Shown piece by piece: positions 1-10,661 of a stretch of DNA of 64,000 bases. The stretch's first letter is position 1. Every line of letters begins with the position of its first letter. This DNA is from Ichthyophis bannanicus (Eukaryota; Chordata; Amphibia; Gymnophiona; Ichthyophiidae): contig CM066033.1 of assembly GCA_033557465.1 (NCBI GenBank), positions 585,372,438 through 585,436,437 of the forward strand. Reading direction: 5' to 3'. The notes under the pieces are model-generated. The model did not search any database and was not told the DNA's origin. It worked only from the letters and a program-made list of their open reading frames with translations. A program made the translations under genes and the position numbers.

Positions 1-148
1 CAAATAGGGAGGGGTGACCTGCACAGAGCAGTGGGTACAATCCTAAACAAAGGGATAGAGGGGGGTACACCTACTCTAGCCGCCTTACTAGGCAGACTAG
101 ATGGACCATAATGGTCTTTACTTGCCATCATATACTATGTTACTAGTA
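1..148 (+). repeat. CR1-type LINE 3' tail (subfamily C)
   Basis: This is the last ~150 bp of a 5'-truncated CR1-like retrotransposon. It reads like the reverse complement of the piece at 6961-7150: a stretch containing GCAGACTAGATGGACC, then a TATACTATGTTACTA end typical of the short repeated termini of CR1 elements. No coding sequence remains. The left end of the window cuts the element. Confidence 0.7.
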
Positions 149-303
149 TACTAGAAGGCTCAAGCGGCAGATTCCAGTCTTGGTTCTGACTGAGCTGAAT
201 GTATAAATGACTGAAGCAGGGCGAAACTGACAGGTATTGAAAAGAGGAGTTACTATTATTTCACCAGGTGATCCACACATACAATATTGGGCAAGGCTTT
301 CTT

Positions 304-480
304 CATAGAAACACAGAAACATGGCGACAGAAAAAGACCACATGACCTATCTAGTCTGTCCTTCCATATCAACCACTACAACAGTCCCCTTTTTTCCTTT
401 AGCGATCCTCTGTGCTTGTCCCATGCTTCTTTGAATTCAGATACTGACCTCATCTCTACCACCTCCACTCTTTGCGAAGA
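304..480 (-). repeat. CR1-type LINE 3' fragment (subfamily B)
   Basis: Reverse-complement match to the 3' part of the CR1-like element at 17610-18680. It contains the tail with TTTCTATG-like repeats, the GGACAAACACAGAGGATC-like segment and the end of the reverse transcriptase C-terminal region. It is 5' truncated and non-coding. Confidence 0.7.
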
Positions 481-540
481 TCATCTGCTTTCCTTCAATA
501 TTACATTTATTTAGTAGTATTTTGCTCTCACCTTTCCAGT

Positions 541-715
541 GGTTCAAGGCAAGTTACATTTAGGGACTGTAGGTATTTCCCTGTCCCCAAAGAGATTACA
601 ATCCAAGTTCGTACTGAGGCAGTGAAGGGTTAAGCGACTTGCCCAAGGCCATAAGGAGTGCTGGTGGCATTTCAACTCTGGTCTTTCTGGGCCTAGGCTA
701 ACCCTCCCTATTACA
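541..715 (-). repeat. tRNA-derived SINE fragment
   Basis: On the minus strand this reads as the SINE body seen elsewhere in the window: a degenerate B-box region near 680, then the CCTTGTGGCCTTGGGCAAGTCGCTTAACCC-like segment and a body ending in a fixed AGGTATTTCCCTGTC-related stretch (minus sense GACAGGGAAATACCT). The same body is at 50165-50265. The head is degraded and there is no clear target duplication. Confidence 0.6.
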
Positions 716-739
716 TTAAAAAGAGAACTTAGCATGAGC

Positions 740-1220
740 AGTTTCTACTTCACCACTAAGGCCTTGCTGCAGAAAAACGTACTAGGCTTTGCACACAGGT
801 TAGCTCAGCTTTAGTGCACAATTTTGTGCATTACCAATGCAATAAAAAGTTTTGTGCATGAGCAGACAGCAAAGCCTTGAGCAGACAGCAAAGCACAGTG
901 CATTTAAATCAATTTAAAAGGTGGTAATTCAGTAATCAGCTATGCAGTGCAGAAGACCAGAAGGGCTGTGCTCGATGCTGGGATTTTAACGCAAGGTCTG
1001 AGGATATATAAAAGGTTAGTTCATAGGTCTGCGGTCAGGGATGGTGAGGCATTTATGCCTGTTTTCTGAGCGTACAGCACCCGCAACATTGTTCTGACTT
1101 TGCTGAAGACAGTGCTGAAAAAAATGGCAGAGGAGGTATGCTGGAACAATGTTAAACGCATGTGCTGCAATGCTATCTCCGACAGAAGCATCATTTTTCT
1201 GTGCAAAATAATATTGCTAT
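740..1220. other. Unassigned stretch with a short tandem duplication
   Basis: No gene or recognised transposon. A 17-bp word (TGAGCAGACAGCAAAGC) occurs twice, at 859-875 and 878-894. The AT-rich text has many GTGCA and TTAGTGCA words, also common at 1500-1640 and 18670-20110, so it is probably an old unrecognised repeat. Reading frames here are short and look random. Confidence 0.4.
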
Positions 1221-1223
1221 ATG

Positions 1224-1434
1224 TGCCAGAGTGGAGGAGTAGCCTACTACCCAGGAGATCTGGGTTTGATTCCCACTGACACTCCTTGTGACCTTGGGCA
1301 AGCCACTTTACTCTCCAGTGCCTCCAAAGAAAAGGCCTGGCAATCTACTTCCAGTCATAACTTGCCAAGAAAACCCAGAGAATGCTGGGTCGCCAGGTGT
1401 CAGCGCTGACTTGAAGGCGCTTAAAAAAAAAAAG
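1224..1434 (+). repeat. tRNA-derived SINE
   Basis: The head has a degenerate A box near 1233-1249 and a B box GGTTTGATTCC (one base from the polymerase III consensus) near 1263-1273. The CCTTGTGACCTTGGGCAAGCCAC segment shared by all SINE copies here follows. The end is an A-rich run at about 1421-1432. It is a diverged relative of the copies at 5712 and 40969, not a functional tRNA gene. Confidence 0.65.
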
Positions 1435-1639
1435 TACCACATAGCATTCCATCACATGCACAAAAGTACCAAACAATTATGTTTGTGCAGAAGAAACAGG
1501 TGCTGCTAATGCACACTCCTCAGTCCCTGCTTCAATCAATTTAGTGCAGACTTTTTGCACACAGCCTATATGCATGCTGTTTGCTAACAGCATCGGTGAG
1601 CGGAAACCATATGCTGAGCTTAAACACACGGCTTCTGCA

Positions 1640-3060
1640 TCAAGGCCTAAGAATGCAGAACTGGATGGTATTTAGAAAATCATTGTTCTCAAAAGCAGGG
1701 CATAGCCTTGGCAATCCAAAGTGTTGAATACTTCCAAACTTTGAAATGTGGCATGGTTCATCCTGTGAAGATTAAAATTTAACTTCATTTCTTAACTGTG
1801 AGGTAGCATGATTTGAGAGATGGACTGCAAGTCCTGTCATGAAACACTTGCTAACCACATCCTAGTGAAAAATGAACTTTAGAATCCCTGAGCTCTTCTT
1901 TTCCCCAAAACAAAGTACTTTTTGAATAATCTTATTTGGTCAGATGCCTAATTTTCTCCTTTGTCATAAGCATGCTGATGTGTCTCGTATTGATGCAAAG
2001 AGCTTTGGAAAAATCTAAGTACTTATGGTCCATCCAGCCCTGCTCGTACCCTCAGTTCCAAACTCCTGAGAGCCCTCTGGTGTTTATAATGCAAATACAC
2101 TAAAGAAAATAAAATCCTGCAGATTTAAAGGAAAATGGAAACTATTAAACATAGAAAATAGAACAGGGTTTGAACAACATGTAGCCTCATGTTTTGGTTT
2201 AAAATAGTTAAAATTAGCACTAAGAAATCATTTTTAACATGGGCACGTGCAGGTTAATGTTACCAGTATCCCTTTTCACCTCTGTCTTCATCCTCCTTCC
2301 CTCTGTCCTTCCTAGCATGGAACTATATAAAGGTGGGCTTAAGAGGAAATGACGACTACAACATTTATTGAATTATACCAGTAGAGGTTACAATGCAATT
2401 GTCATTTAGGGGTCTTCACCATAAAAAAAAAGTTAGGTTCACGCTTCTTTTAAACACATTTTCCCAATTTTCAGGCGATGTTTTCATGTATGTTTCACCT
2501 ATTTGTTCTTTGGGACATCTAGGTCAGGATATTCACATTTCCCTAGTATTTTACCAAAGGCTCTGCCAAACGCGAGTCTTTTGTAAAATACATATAAGGA
2601 CATCGACAAACACATGTATATTGTCTGGCACGTACAACTGAAACAGTATTTGCGAATTTACATGTGCACACAAAGAACAGCATCAGTTGGCAGCTTGTAC
2701 ATATAACTGCAGTTTCAACATATGGGGCTAATTTCATAATAAGCTGCCTAGGTTTAGACAGAAAAAGGTAGGAACAATCATTTACACCAGCTCTAGCACC
2801 TTAACACATGCATGTATTTTCACACTTTGGGATCAGAAAATAAATATTTTTTCCCTCAATAGACACTAAACACTGACAAGAAAATCCAAGGCCAAAACTC
2901 TAGGCCTTAGTGCCAAAAATGCCCGGCACCTAGCTTATGTAGCTTTGGATAAATCAGGAAATATACAGATATAAGATCCCAAAAAACATCTCATTTAAAT
3001 GTCTAAAGTAAAGATGTAATACAGGTTCTAGCATGCTGGAGACAAGCAAGGTTGGCCTCC
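1640..3060. other. No feature recognised
   Basis: AT-rich sequence with no ORF of coding character, no clear terminal repeats and no match to other repeats in the window. It may be unique intergenic DNA or very old repeats. Confidence 0.5.
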
Positions 3061-3070
3061 TTGTAACCAC

Positions 3071-3499
3071 CTACAGAGAATTCTCCAGGAAGCCTGTCAA
3101 CTCTATAACGCTATCCTGGGCTTTCACTTGATGTGAAGACAAACCTTCTTCTTTACCTAGAAGTGTTAAATAAGTGGCTCTGGCTAGGGGAGGAACATTC
3201 TTAAATGGAAATTTCAAGATCTCAACAATATACCTGCGAACCATATTAACAGGTGCCATTAGAAGAGACCTGGGAAAGTTCAAAAGCCTCAAATTGATTC
3301 TCTTATTCAGATTTTCCAGATATTCCCGCTTTCGATGTAGCAGCTCGCTCTCCTTAATCTGAACCTCTTTCAGATCACCAAAGTCTTTTAGTTGTAACTC
3401 CACTTGATCAAATCTTGCCTCTTGCTTCTTTGGAACTGCCCAATGCCTCCACCATGCTATCAGCCTTCTCAGATAGTTTAACCATAGTACTAAGTCCAA
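3071..3499 (-). pseudogene. L1-like LINE ORF1 remnant
   Basis: A 142-codon frame encodes a lysine/glutamate-rich, probably coiled-coil segment followed by a block with the words NLRLLNFPRS and EILKFPFKNVPP. This pattern (coiled coil, then an RNA-binding domain core starting N-x-R-x-x-x-F-P) is typical of L1-type ORF1 proteins. The start is internal to the original protein and flanking sequence lacks the rest of ORF1, so this is a truncated copy. Family assignment is by pattern only. Confidence 0.55.
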
Positions 3500-3867
3500 A
3501 TGTTGAACAGCATCTCACAACACATCAAACAGCAGCAGGCCTTATTAAATCTCCACTGTCAGTGATGCTCATTTTCTTCACATCACCCAGAATAGTACCT
3601 TGCTACTGTTTCTTCTTAGCTGTTGTCATATCTTGAATGGGGTAAGAGGATGCCAGTGGAGACCCCTCCAATGTTATCCTACCTCCTAGCACACAAGCAT
3701 CAGATGGCGCAACATTCCATATATTGGAAATATCATTTCTGGGTTATGAAGGAGCTGCCCTTTTCTCAGGGCGGAGTGAAACCCAATCCGCGCTATACTC
3801 CGCAAAAAACATTGGGAAGCAATCTGAAGCCACAATAGACTCCGCTTCAGGGCAGATTCCAACCTGC

Positions 3868-4600
3868 TCCAAAATTGCTTGAGTCTTTTAAATCTACTGG
3901 AGCATATACCATTATGTCATCTGCATAGATGTGGTAATTGATTTTGTGTTTATTGAAGATTAACCTATACCTATAACCAGTATGTGCAAACAGGAGGGCG
4001 GAGACAGCAGAGCCTTGAGGAATTCCCTGCTCTTGGGGGAAAGTGGTGGATGACTCTTGATTGATTTTTACACATTGAAAGTGGTTTGAGATGTATAATT
4101 TAAATCATTTTAATGCTATTCCAGTTATGCCTATTTGTGCTAGTCTTGACAGGAGGATGTTATAATCAATGTTAGCAAATGCAGAGGTGATGTCCAGGAA
4201 GACCGTGATAAAGGCTTGGTTTGGGTTATCTAATGCACGGATGAGAGTGTCGAATAAAACAATGAGCAGGGTTTCTATGCCGTGATAAGGGTGGAAACCA
4301 TATTGGTGTTTGTCGAGAGGAGCATTAAGGTCTATGAAGTCTTGTAGCTGAATTTGGACCGTTTTTTCTATTATTTTTGCTAAAAATAGAATGCTGGCGA
4401 TTGATCAATATGAAGAAGGGTCATCTTTGTTGAGCAATCTGTTTTTGAGTATGAGGTGTATGATGGATAGCTTGAGTGCGTCTGGTATTATTCCTTGTAA
4501 AAGGGATTGGTTGACAATATTGAGTATTACTGGTGCTAGTTCAACTTTAGTTGCTTTTGTCCATGATACAGGACATGGATCTAGATGTGAGGTCTTAGGA
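3868..4600 (-). pseudogene. L2-type LINE reverse transcriptase fragment
   Basis: Translated on the minus strand with a few frame changes, this segment shows the RT core in order: a KIIEKTVQIQLQ-like helix, a GFHPYHGIETLL region, motif A (DITSAFANIDY), motif B (QGIPQGSAVSALLF) and motif C with intact YADD (IYADDIMVYAP). It resembles the more complete LINE at 51997-55050 and belongs to the same clade. Endonuclease and C-terminus are missing. The fold-back element at 4602 adjoins its upstream end. Confidence 0.75.
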
Positions 4601-4601
4601 A

Positions 4602-4700
4602 CTTGTTTACAAAGCCGCGGTAGCGGTTTCCAATCGTTATCGGAGCCGCGGCCCCATTGAAATAATGATCGGAAACTGCTACTGCGGCTTTGTAAACAAG
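4602..4700. repeat. Small fold-back (MITE-like) element
   Basis: About 99 bp forming one imperfect hairpin. The left arm begins CTTGTTTACAAAGCCGC at 4602 and the right arm ends GCGGCTTTGTAAACAAG at 4700, with a ~25-base centre. The outer 17 bp match exactly as an inverted repeat. It has no coding capacity. No clear target duplication was found. Confidence 0.7.
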
Positions 4701-4719
4701 CCCATTAGTATTAATTTGA

Positions 4720-5650
4720 GATCCATCTTTAGGTAATGGAGATGAAAACTAGTCCAGCACAAGATGGTTATGCAGCCAATCTGTGAAGAGTGGGAGCTAG
4801 TGGAGGGGGATCCCTGAGAAATCAGGATCAAGGGGGGGGAGGCAAATGGCCATGAAAATATTAGCAGAGGCAAGGAAAAGGTCGTTATAAGAGAGAAGAT
4901 GGCGTACAGAGGGGGGTAGATCAGCTTGTCTCAGTGGCAGGAAAAGGTAGAAGGCTGACCACCTGTGGCATGCTGAGGTGGAGGACTGAGTAAATTGCAG
5001 TCTATACACGGGACGGGAGCAGGTTAATCTTTGGTCCTGGGGGAAACCAAGGAGGATGAAGCTTATGTGGATAATATGTACGAATAATAGCATATATTTG
5101 AGTGCAAGTTGTAGAAGAGCTTAACTGGAAACAATCAAATGATTATCAAATGTGTCTGAGGTTCAATATGGCAAGCTACAGAATCAATACAGCATGTCAA
5201 CAACAGGCCACGGTAGAAATATAAATTAAGAATGTACCTCGTTAGAGTAAGTAAATGATTAGGTATAAATGAGATAGTATCAGAGGATGCCAACAAATGA
5301 ATGGCTTTAGAACAAAATATAGCTATAGCAATGATAGATTTCTATCAGAGCAATGAACAGCATTTAAATCAGTGTTTTTTTAGCATCAAATAAGTGCAGG
5401 AATACCTTTTAAAGAGGTACTAAAACCATACAAGTAGTAGCAGTGAAATTGGCGAGCAGAGCTAGTGGTGCTACAGGGGCAAGGGACAACTATGAAGTCA
5501 GAGTTACATAAATTAAATGCAAAGATAGCAATTAAAGTGATAACAAAGCCATAAAGTAGAAGTGGGATTAACGAGCAGTGCTAGCCACGCTAACAGAGCA
5601 AGGAGCAACCATTAAATCAGTATTTGAAAGATATGAATATATGCGGAAAC
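4720..5650. other. Unassigned, with a diverged internal duplication
   Basis: No coding gene recognised. Two related stretches of roughly 100 bp, around 5420-5520 and 5545-5640, share the order 'agtagnagtg..gcgagcagngctag..gc(a)agg(g)a.caac.at.aa.tcag', so an old tandem duplication is likely. The frame at 4797-5093 (minus) has no recognisable domain. Confidence 0.4.
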
Positions 5651-5710
5651 AACACGTGGCATAGAATCATATATTGGCATAGAATCAACACGTGGCATAG
5701 AATCATATAT
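5651..5710. repeat. Short tandem duplication (36-bp period)
   Basis: A 24-bp word beginning AACACGTGGCATAGAATC occurs at 5651-5674 and again at 5687-5710, with a 12-bp partial copy between. It lies directly before the SINE at 5712. Confidence 0.75.
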
Positions 5711-5711
5711 A

Positions 5712-6058
5712 TGGAGTGGAGGAGTGGCCTAGTGGTTGGGGCAAGGTACTTCAGGCCGGAAGGTCGGGGGTTCAAATCCCACTAGAGGACAGCAACCTTG
5801 GGCCGGAAGGACTGGGGTTTCTAGTCCCACAGGTGCTCCTTGTGGTCTTGGGCAAGCAACTTAACCCTCCATAGCCCATGTTCCCTGTAAAATAGTTCTC
5901 TGTGTGCTGTGCTTTCCTGTCTAATCAATGTGTTTATACCTCAAAAATTTCCTGTCATGATTTGACAATTTCCAATCTGTAATCAAACCGCTGCTGATCG
6001 CTGGAAGTAGCGGTATACAAATGTATACTAAATAAATAAATAAATAAATAAATAAATA
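5712..6058 (+). repeat. tRNA-derived SINE with L2-type LINE tail
   Basis: A complete-looking SINE. The A box is TGGCCTAGTGGTTGG at 5725-5739 and the B box is GGTTCAAATCC at 5769-5779. A tRNA-unrelated body follows (CCTTGTGGTCTTGGGCAAGC), then a 3' region containing CGCTGATCGCTGGAAGTAGC-like text and GCGGTATACAAATG, ending in (AAAT)n at about 6026-6058. The last ~110 bp nearly match the reverse complement of the L2-type LINE 3' end at 35768-35880. The SINE was therefore probably mobilised by that LINE. Confidence 0.85.
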
Positions 6059-6344
6059 TTAGAAGCTATGCGACTACAATGAGCGGTAATATAAATCGAC
6101 TGGTTGGTCTCGCCTTGGCTCTGAGAGAGGACGTCCTTTCATGCCCGTTAGCAAATGGTGGACTGGTTAAGACTGAAGCTCGGAGCGAATAAACTCAATG
6201 TGAAGGTAACGAGTACGATAAGAGGGTTATAGGAGATCCCATTTTGATTATGCTGATAACTTACAGTACTTCTCTGCTTGTTGGACTGTGTTGATCCAGT
6301 TGCATTTTGAGTTCAGGGGAAGCTTTCTTGGGGGCAATTTAGAT

Positions 6345-6695
6345 CCTGTCTATGGAGCCTTGCCAAAGGGCCCTCTGGCGAGGCCGTCAGACACGGGCAC
6401 GCCTGGAGTATGCTTGCTTTTATCAGTCTTACAGACAGCTCCAATTGGGCCTTGCTGGAGGGAGTGGGAGGGGCCTTGTGTTCCTGCTTCCACCCCCAAT
6501 GCTGCAATTGGGTGCAGGATCTTGTAGGAGTCCAGAGGTGAACAGGCTTTATCCCTGGAGCGTGTTTGTTTTTATTGGTCTTGCAGACAGCCCCGACTGG
6601 GCCTTGGTGGGGGAAGCGGGAGGGGCCTTGTGCTCCCGCTTCTGCCCCCGATGCTACAATCGGGTGCTGGGTCTTGTAGGAGTCTGGAGGTGAAG
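6345..6695 (+). repeat. Tandem GC-rich monomers like a LINE 5'UTR
   Basis: Two ~137-bp direct repeats (about 6406-6542 and 6558-6694) share GGGAGGGGCCTTGTG and GGATCTTGTAGGAGTC-like words. They are preceded by CCAAAGGGCCCTCTGGCGAGG (about 6363-6383). The same lead sequence occurs at about 55172-55192, in the upstream region of the minus-strand L2-type LINE there but in opposite orientation to its coding strand. The overlapping frames are not convincing genes. Tandem promoter monomers of a LINE are the likely origin. Confidence 0.5.
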
Positions 6696-6727
6696 ACAAT
6701 TGCCAAAACATTAATTTTGGCAATTGT
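6696..6727. repeat. Perfect 13-bp hairpin
   Basis: ACAATTGCCAAAA (6696-6708) and its exact complement TTTTGGCAATTGT (6715-6727) flank a 6-base loop. It immediately follows the second GC-rich monomer. It could be a terminator-like or recombination-derived structure; no function can be assigned. Confidence 0.7.
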
Positions 6728-6960
6728 TATGCAGTAACTGCAAAACCTTTGCATGGTTTAGGGACATATTTACTAAAATGCTGCAAGTAGTGCATGACTA
6801 ATGTGCAATTAGCGAGCTTTTCTACCAAGGCAGAAGTGGAGCAGCTGCTCTAAATGCAGGGGATGAGGCTGTCATTGGGAAGTGAAGACACGCCAGGCAC
6901 TGTCAGGTGTGTGGTAGTAGCTACCATGCATCAGGTGTGCATGTGCACTGTGTAGGTGCC

Positions 6961-7150
6961 TATTACATAGTAACATAGTATATGACGGCAGATAAAGACC
7001 AGTATGGTCCATCTAGTCTGCCCAGCAAAGTGGCACGTGTAGGTGCACCTGCTGCTCCATGCAGGTCACCCCTCCCCATGTCTTTATTTAGGGGTATACC
7101 CACCGCTCCTTTTAGGGCACCCCAATTTGTTGAGATATAAGAGATAGTTA
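6961..7150 (-). repeat. CR1-type LINE 3' tail (subfamily C)
   Basis: Read on the minus strand it ends CATATACTATGTTACTATG, preceded by CAGACTAGATGGACCATA and a GGGGTGACCTGCATGGAGCA segment. This is the same family as 1-148. It is 5' truncated with no ORF. Confidence 0.75.
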
Positions 7151-7698
7151 AGTTTATTTTGATTTTATCCTGCACTTGCACATTAACACCAATGAGACCC
7201 TCCTAGACAGGTGTATGTCACTGGGGCCGCATCTCTTTGCTGTGTGGAGGGCTGAGTCCCTGGCAGATGCCTGCAGGATAAGAGGACACATCCAGGTAAC
7301 TGCCACATGCCATGGAACCAGAGGGTCCGGACAGCAGATATGCCGTATATGTGATCCCAGGGGATAACCTTAGTACAAGGCGGTGCCACACAATCAATGG
7401 AGAAGGACGTGCATGTACAGCACCCTCTTTCCATCTGAAGCAAGGATGTGATTGGTCCAGGGCTCAGACACACTGAAGTGCCACCTTGTCAACATGCGTG
7501 GAAGCAGCCCCACATACCAGGGCAGAGAGAACAGACAACAATACATGGTCACCAACACACTAATAGACCATAGTGTAAATGGCCAGTGAAGGCCAAAGAA
7601 GGCTGATTGGAAGAGATGTGCACCCTGATGCACATCTCAGATATATGGGCCAAAGTATGAGGAGGTGGGGCGTGCAAATCAATGATGCAATGACATGG
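7151..7698. other. No feature recognised
   Basis: Mixed-composition sequence with short open frames on both strands but no domain, repeat match or splice-supported exon that can be argued from sequence alone. Confidence 0.4.
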
Positions 7699-7706
7699 CT
7701 AGAAAC

Positions 7707-7896
7707 CAGGGGTTCTCAACCTAATCCTTTGGACACACCTCGTCAGCTTTTCAGGATAACCACAATGAATATGCATGAGAAAGATTTGCATACAATGGAG
7801 GCAGTGCATACAAATCTCCCTCATGCATATTTATTGTGGCTATCCTCAAAACCTGAATGACTAGGTATGTCCAGAAGACTGGGTTGAGGATTGCTG
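7707..7896. mobile_element. Palindromic non-autonomous hAT-like element, copy 1
   Basis: About 190 bp of near-palindromic DNA. It starts CAGGGGTTCTCAACC and ends GGGTTGAGGATTGCTG. Inner arms carry TTTTCAGGATAACC, AATGAATATGCATGAGA and ATTTGCAT and their complements. The flanks CTAGAAAC (7699-7706) and CTATAGAC (7897-7904) match at 6 of 8 positions, as expected for a decayed 8-bp hAT target duplication. It has no coding capacity. Confidence 0.8.
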
Positions 7897-8111
7897 CTAT
7901 AGACTGTACTGTAACCATGTCTGCTGGGTCTCAGAGCAAGAATTTCTGCTTTTGCATGAGCAAGGGGCCTTGGTCTGGTGAAGGCAGTGGATCAGCATTG
8001 CCAGAAATGGGGCACAAACATGTCCTTATATAGTCAGGGTGAGGAGTCATGTGCCGCCAGAAACAAAGCCCATGGTAGAGCACATCCCCTCAAGTGCACA
8101 TACGCACTAAT

Positions 8112-8660
8112 ATGACCTGGAAATGGGAACAAGTGAGGTGATCAAATTTACAGATGACACAAAATTATTTAAAGTTGTTAAAACACAAGAGCATTGTGAA
8201 AAATTGCAAGAGGACCTTGATAAATTGGAAGACTGGACGTCCAAATGGCAGATGAAATTTAATGTGGAAAAGTGCAAGGTTATGCACCTAGAAAAGACCA
8301 ACCCAAACTATGGGTACATGCTGCAAGGTTCCACATTAGGAAAAAGATTTAGGCGTCATCATGGATAATACATTAAAACCCTCCACCCAGTGTGCAGCGG
8401 CAGCCAAGAAAGCAAAGAGAATGATAGAAATCATAAAGAAAGGAATGGAGAATAAAACGAAAGATATTATAATGCCTCTGTATCATTCCATGGTGTGACC
8501 ATAACTCGAATATTGTGTGCAATTCTGGTCACCATATCTTACAAAGGATATAGCAAAATTGGGAAAGGTACAGAGAAAAGCCACCAAAATGGTAAAGGGA
8601 ATCGATGGATACCCCTATGAGGAAAGGCTTAAAAGGTGCCAATGGAGCACTACTATCACT
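8112..8660 (+). pseudogene. CR1 LINE reverse transcriptase C-terminal fragment
   Basis: Encodes, with frame breaks, the CR1 RT from motif C onward. It contains KFTDDTKLFK (usual FADD changed to FTDD), DKLEDWTSKWQMKFN, KCKVMHL and, downstream, QFWSPYL and the [17 protein letters not shown] block. The same order is seen in the CR1 at 45169-49851. 5' and 3' ends are truncated. Confidence 0.85.
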
Positions 8661-9061
8661 AATTTGAGAACTACGGTGGGTGGAGCACATTGCATACATT
8701 TAAACAGGCTCTCTTCCCTCAGAAATAGCCCTTTACGCGAGCTTTCGGATGGCGTTACGGTTCCCAGTGCCGGGAGCTCTAACACATGGTAATACAAACC
8801 AACATTAAAGGAGCACATGCTATCCCTGCCCAGTCTCCGCCCCATTTATGCCCACTCTCCACTTCCTTTTACCTTAATGCTATGGGCCCAACTTCCGCAC
8901 CTTAATCCAGCATTATCGGCACTTTCCATGGCATTAACTGCTCACAGGCAGCGATACCGCCCATTAATGGCACCTTTGCTCCCTTACCGCTCTTTAGTAA
9001 ACATCCCCCATGGTTTAATGGGCCAAAGTCAAAATAGATTTAGCCAAGGGAAATCTGCTCC
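8661..9061. other. Unassigned repeat-like stretch
   Basis: Pyrimidine-rich, CCC/ATTA-containing sequence between two CR1 fragments. It ends with CTTTAGTAAACATCCCCC, the complement of a motif at 6764-6780, so a decayed inverted-repeat element is possible. No gene. Confidence 0.35.
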
Positions 9062-9533
9062 ATTTGTTTGAAGATATGAATGAATATGTGGATAAAGGTG
9101 AACCATCTGATATAGGATATCTGGATTTCAGAAAGCATTTGACAAAATGTCTTATGAAAAATTCCTGAGGACATTAAAAATAATGGGATAGCGTTGTGGC
9201 TAAGGAATGGGTTAAAAGAGAGAAAATAGAGGGTAGGGTTATATAGTCAATTTTCTCAAAGGAGGCAAGTGAATAGTGGAGTATCCCAGGAATCTGTACT
9301 CAGACTGGTGCTTTTTAACATATTTATAAATGATCTAGAAATGGGAAGTTGACACAAAATTATTCTATTAAAAATCATATGTAGATTGTGTTAAATTGCA
9401 GGAGGGCTTTGAAAGACTGGACATCTAAATGGCAAATGAAATTTTAATGTGGACAAGTGCAAAATTATACAGTACATGTAGGGAAGAATAACCCAAATTA
9501 CAGCTACACAATGCTAGGCTCCTCATTAGGGAT
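9062..9533 (+). pseudogene. CR1 LINE RT fragment, left of a solo LTR
   Basis: Decayed CR1 coding DNA. In shifting frames it shows an equivalent of the [13 protein letters not shown] motif A (GYLDFRKHLTKCL), an FSQRRQVNSGV-like motif B lead and the WQMKFN/KCKVMHL region, ending at GGCTCCTCATTAGGGAT. The element continues at 10662 after the LTR. Many stops are present. Confidence 0.75.
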
Positions 9534-10657
9534 TGTAGGAGATATTGTCAGTAGCAGATAAATACAGATGTATAAATACTTGGTATGTCTAGAGAAAAAA
9601 AAACTGTTGCTCTCCATTTTCCCAGGATTCCATAGGACTACCTAGCAAACAAACCACATGATAAAACAAGAACCAACCCTGTGCTTGTATATAAATTAGA
9701 CTTTATAACTGATAGAAAAAGTGTAAAATTAGCATAAATTAATTTTCTGAGGTAGTAAGTTACGCAGCCCTATGATTACAATACCTAATCTCTTATTTTA
9801 GCGACCAACGTCACTGATTCGCTCTGCACTCCACCGTATAGTGCATTAGCTGTCTGTCTAAGCTAGCCCCAACCTTGGGGGGGGGGGGGGGAGGGAGAAT
9901 TAAAGACCAGTACCTTAGCTCTTGCTAGAACGCTTGTGGCTGAGTCCGAGAAATTGTCTCACGAATGGCACGAAGTCAAAGTGTGACAGAGGTCCAACAT
10001 CAGCAAGAGAGCCGAGCTACAGGTCTGTGGGAGAGATTCACTCTATCCCGAGGTTAGCCTTTGTCCTTGAGTCAGGCAAGCAGTAGGGCTAAGAACTGTA
10101 GAAAACAAACTCCCAGAGACAGGCTAAATTACAGTTCCCAAATGGTATACCAGAAGTCTGTGTGTGCAGAAGAAGTGTGTAGAAGTCCCAGAAACAATTT
10201 CAGAAAAAGTGTGTAGAAGCAGTCTAGGAAAAGTGCAGAAGCTGTTTGTCTCTCCAGTATATAATTCTTTGTCCTGACCCCCTCATCACAGCACAGTGAT
10301 TGGCTGGTCTCAGACAATATATGTCATCTTCAGCGAATCCTGTAACAGTGGTCAGGTGGTCCTTCTCCGGACAAAGGTCCATGGTGCAGGAAAGATGCTG
10401 GTTTGCAGGAGCATACATTGTTGCAAATCCTAGGCCCAGTGGCACAGTCTCTGGATGAGAGCAAGTTCTCAAGCACGTAGGCATGAACAATGATTCTGCT
10501 GACTTGCTTGATCTGCAGAGTTTACTGATGGCACAGCAGAAAAATGTTCCATCTTGTATGGTTCAGAACAGTTTCTGAGCAGGCAAGGAATCCATCTTGT
10601 AACAGGAAGCCATGCTGTTTGGTTCACATTAGTTTCTGAACAGGCACCAGCCGTACA
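9534..10657. mobile_element. Solo LTR inserted in a CR1
   Basis: Starts TGTAGG, ends CCGTACA (TG...CA with TGTA/TACA ends) and is flanked by GGAT at 9530-9533 and 10658-10661. It interrupts a CR1 exactly where intact CR1 copies read continuously from ATTAGG into ACCACC. At 1124 bp it is a long LTR. It contains a 13-base G run near 9879 and a GTATATAAATT box near 9688. It has no gag, pol or env sequence. It probably arose by recombination of an endogenous retrovirus or other LTR element. Strand was not determined. Confidence 0.75.
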
Positions 10658-10661
10658 GGAT

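Noticed and set aside
5712..5800. tRNA gene
   Set aside because: A and B boxes are present but the sequence does not complete a cloverleaf and occurs in many copies with LINE tails; it is a SINE head.
7151..7698. Host exon candidates from short frames
   Set aside because: Frames are under 100 codons on both strands with no domain, no convincing splice sites and no conservation evidence available.
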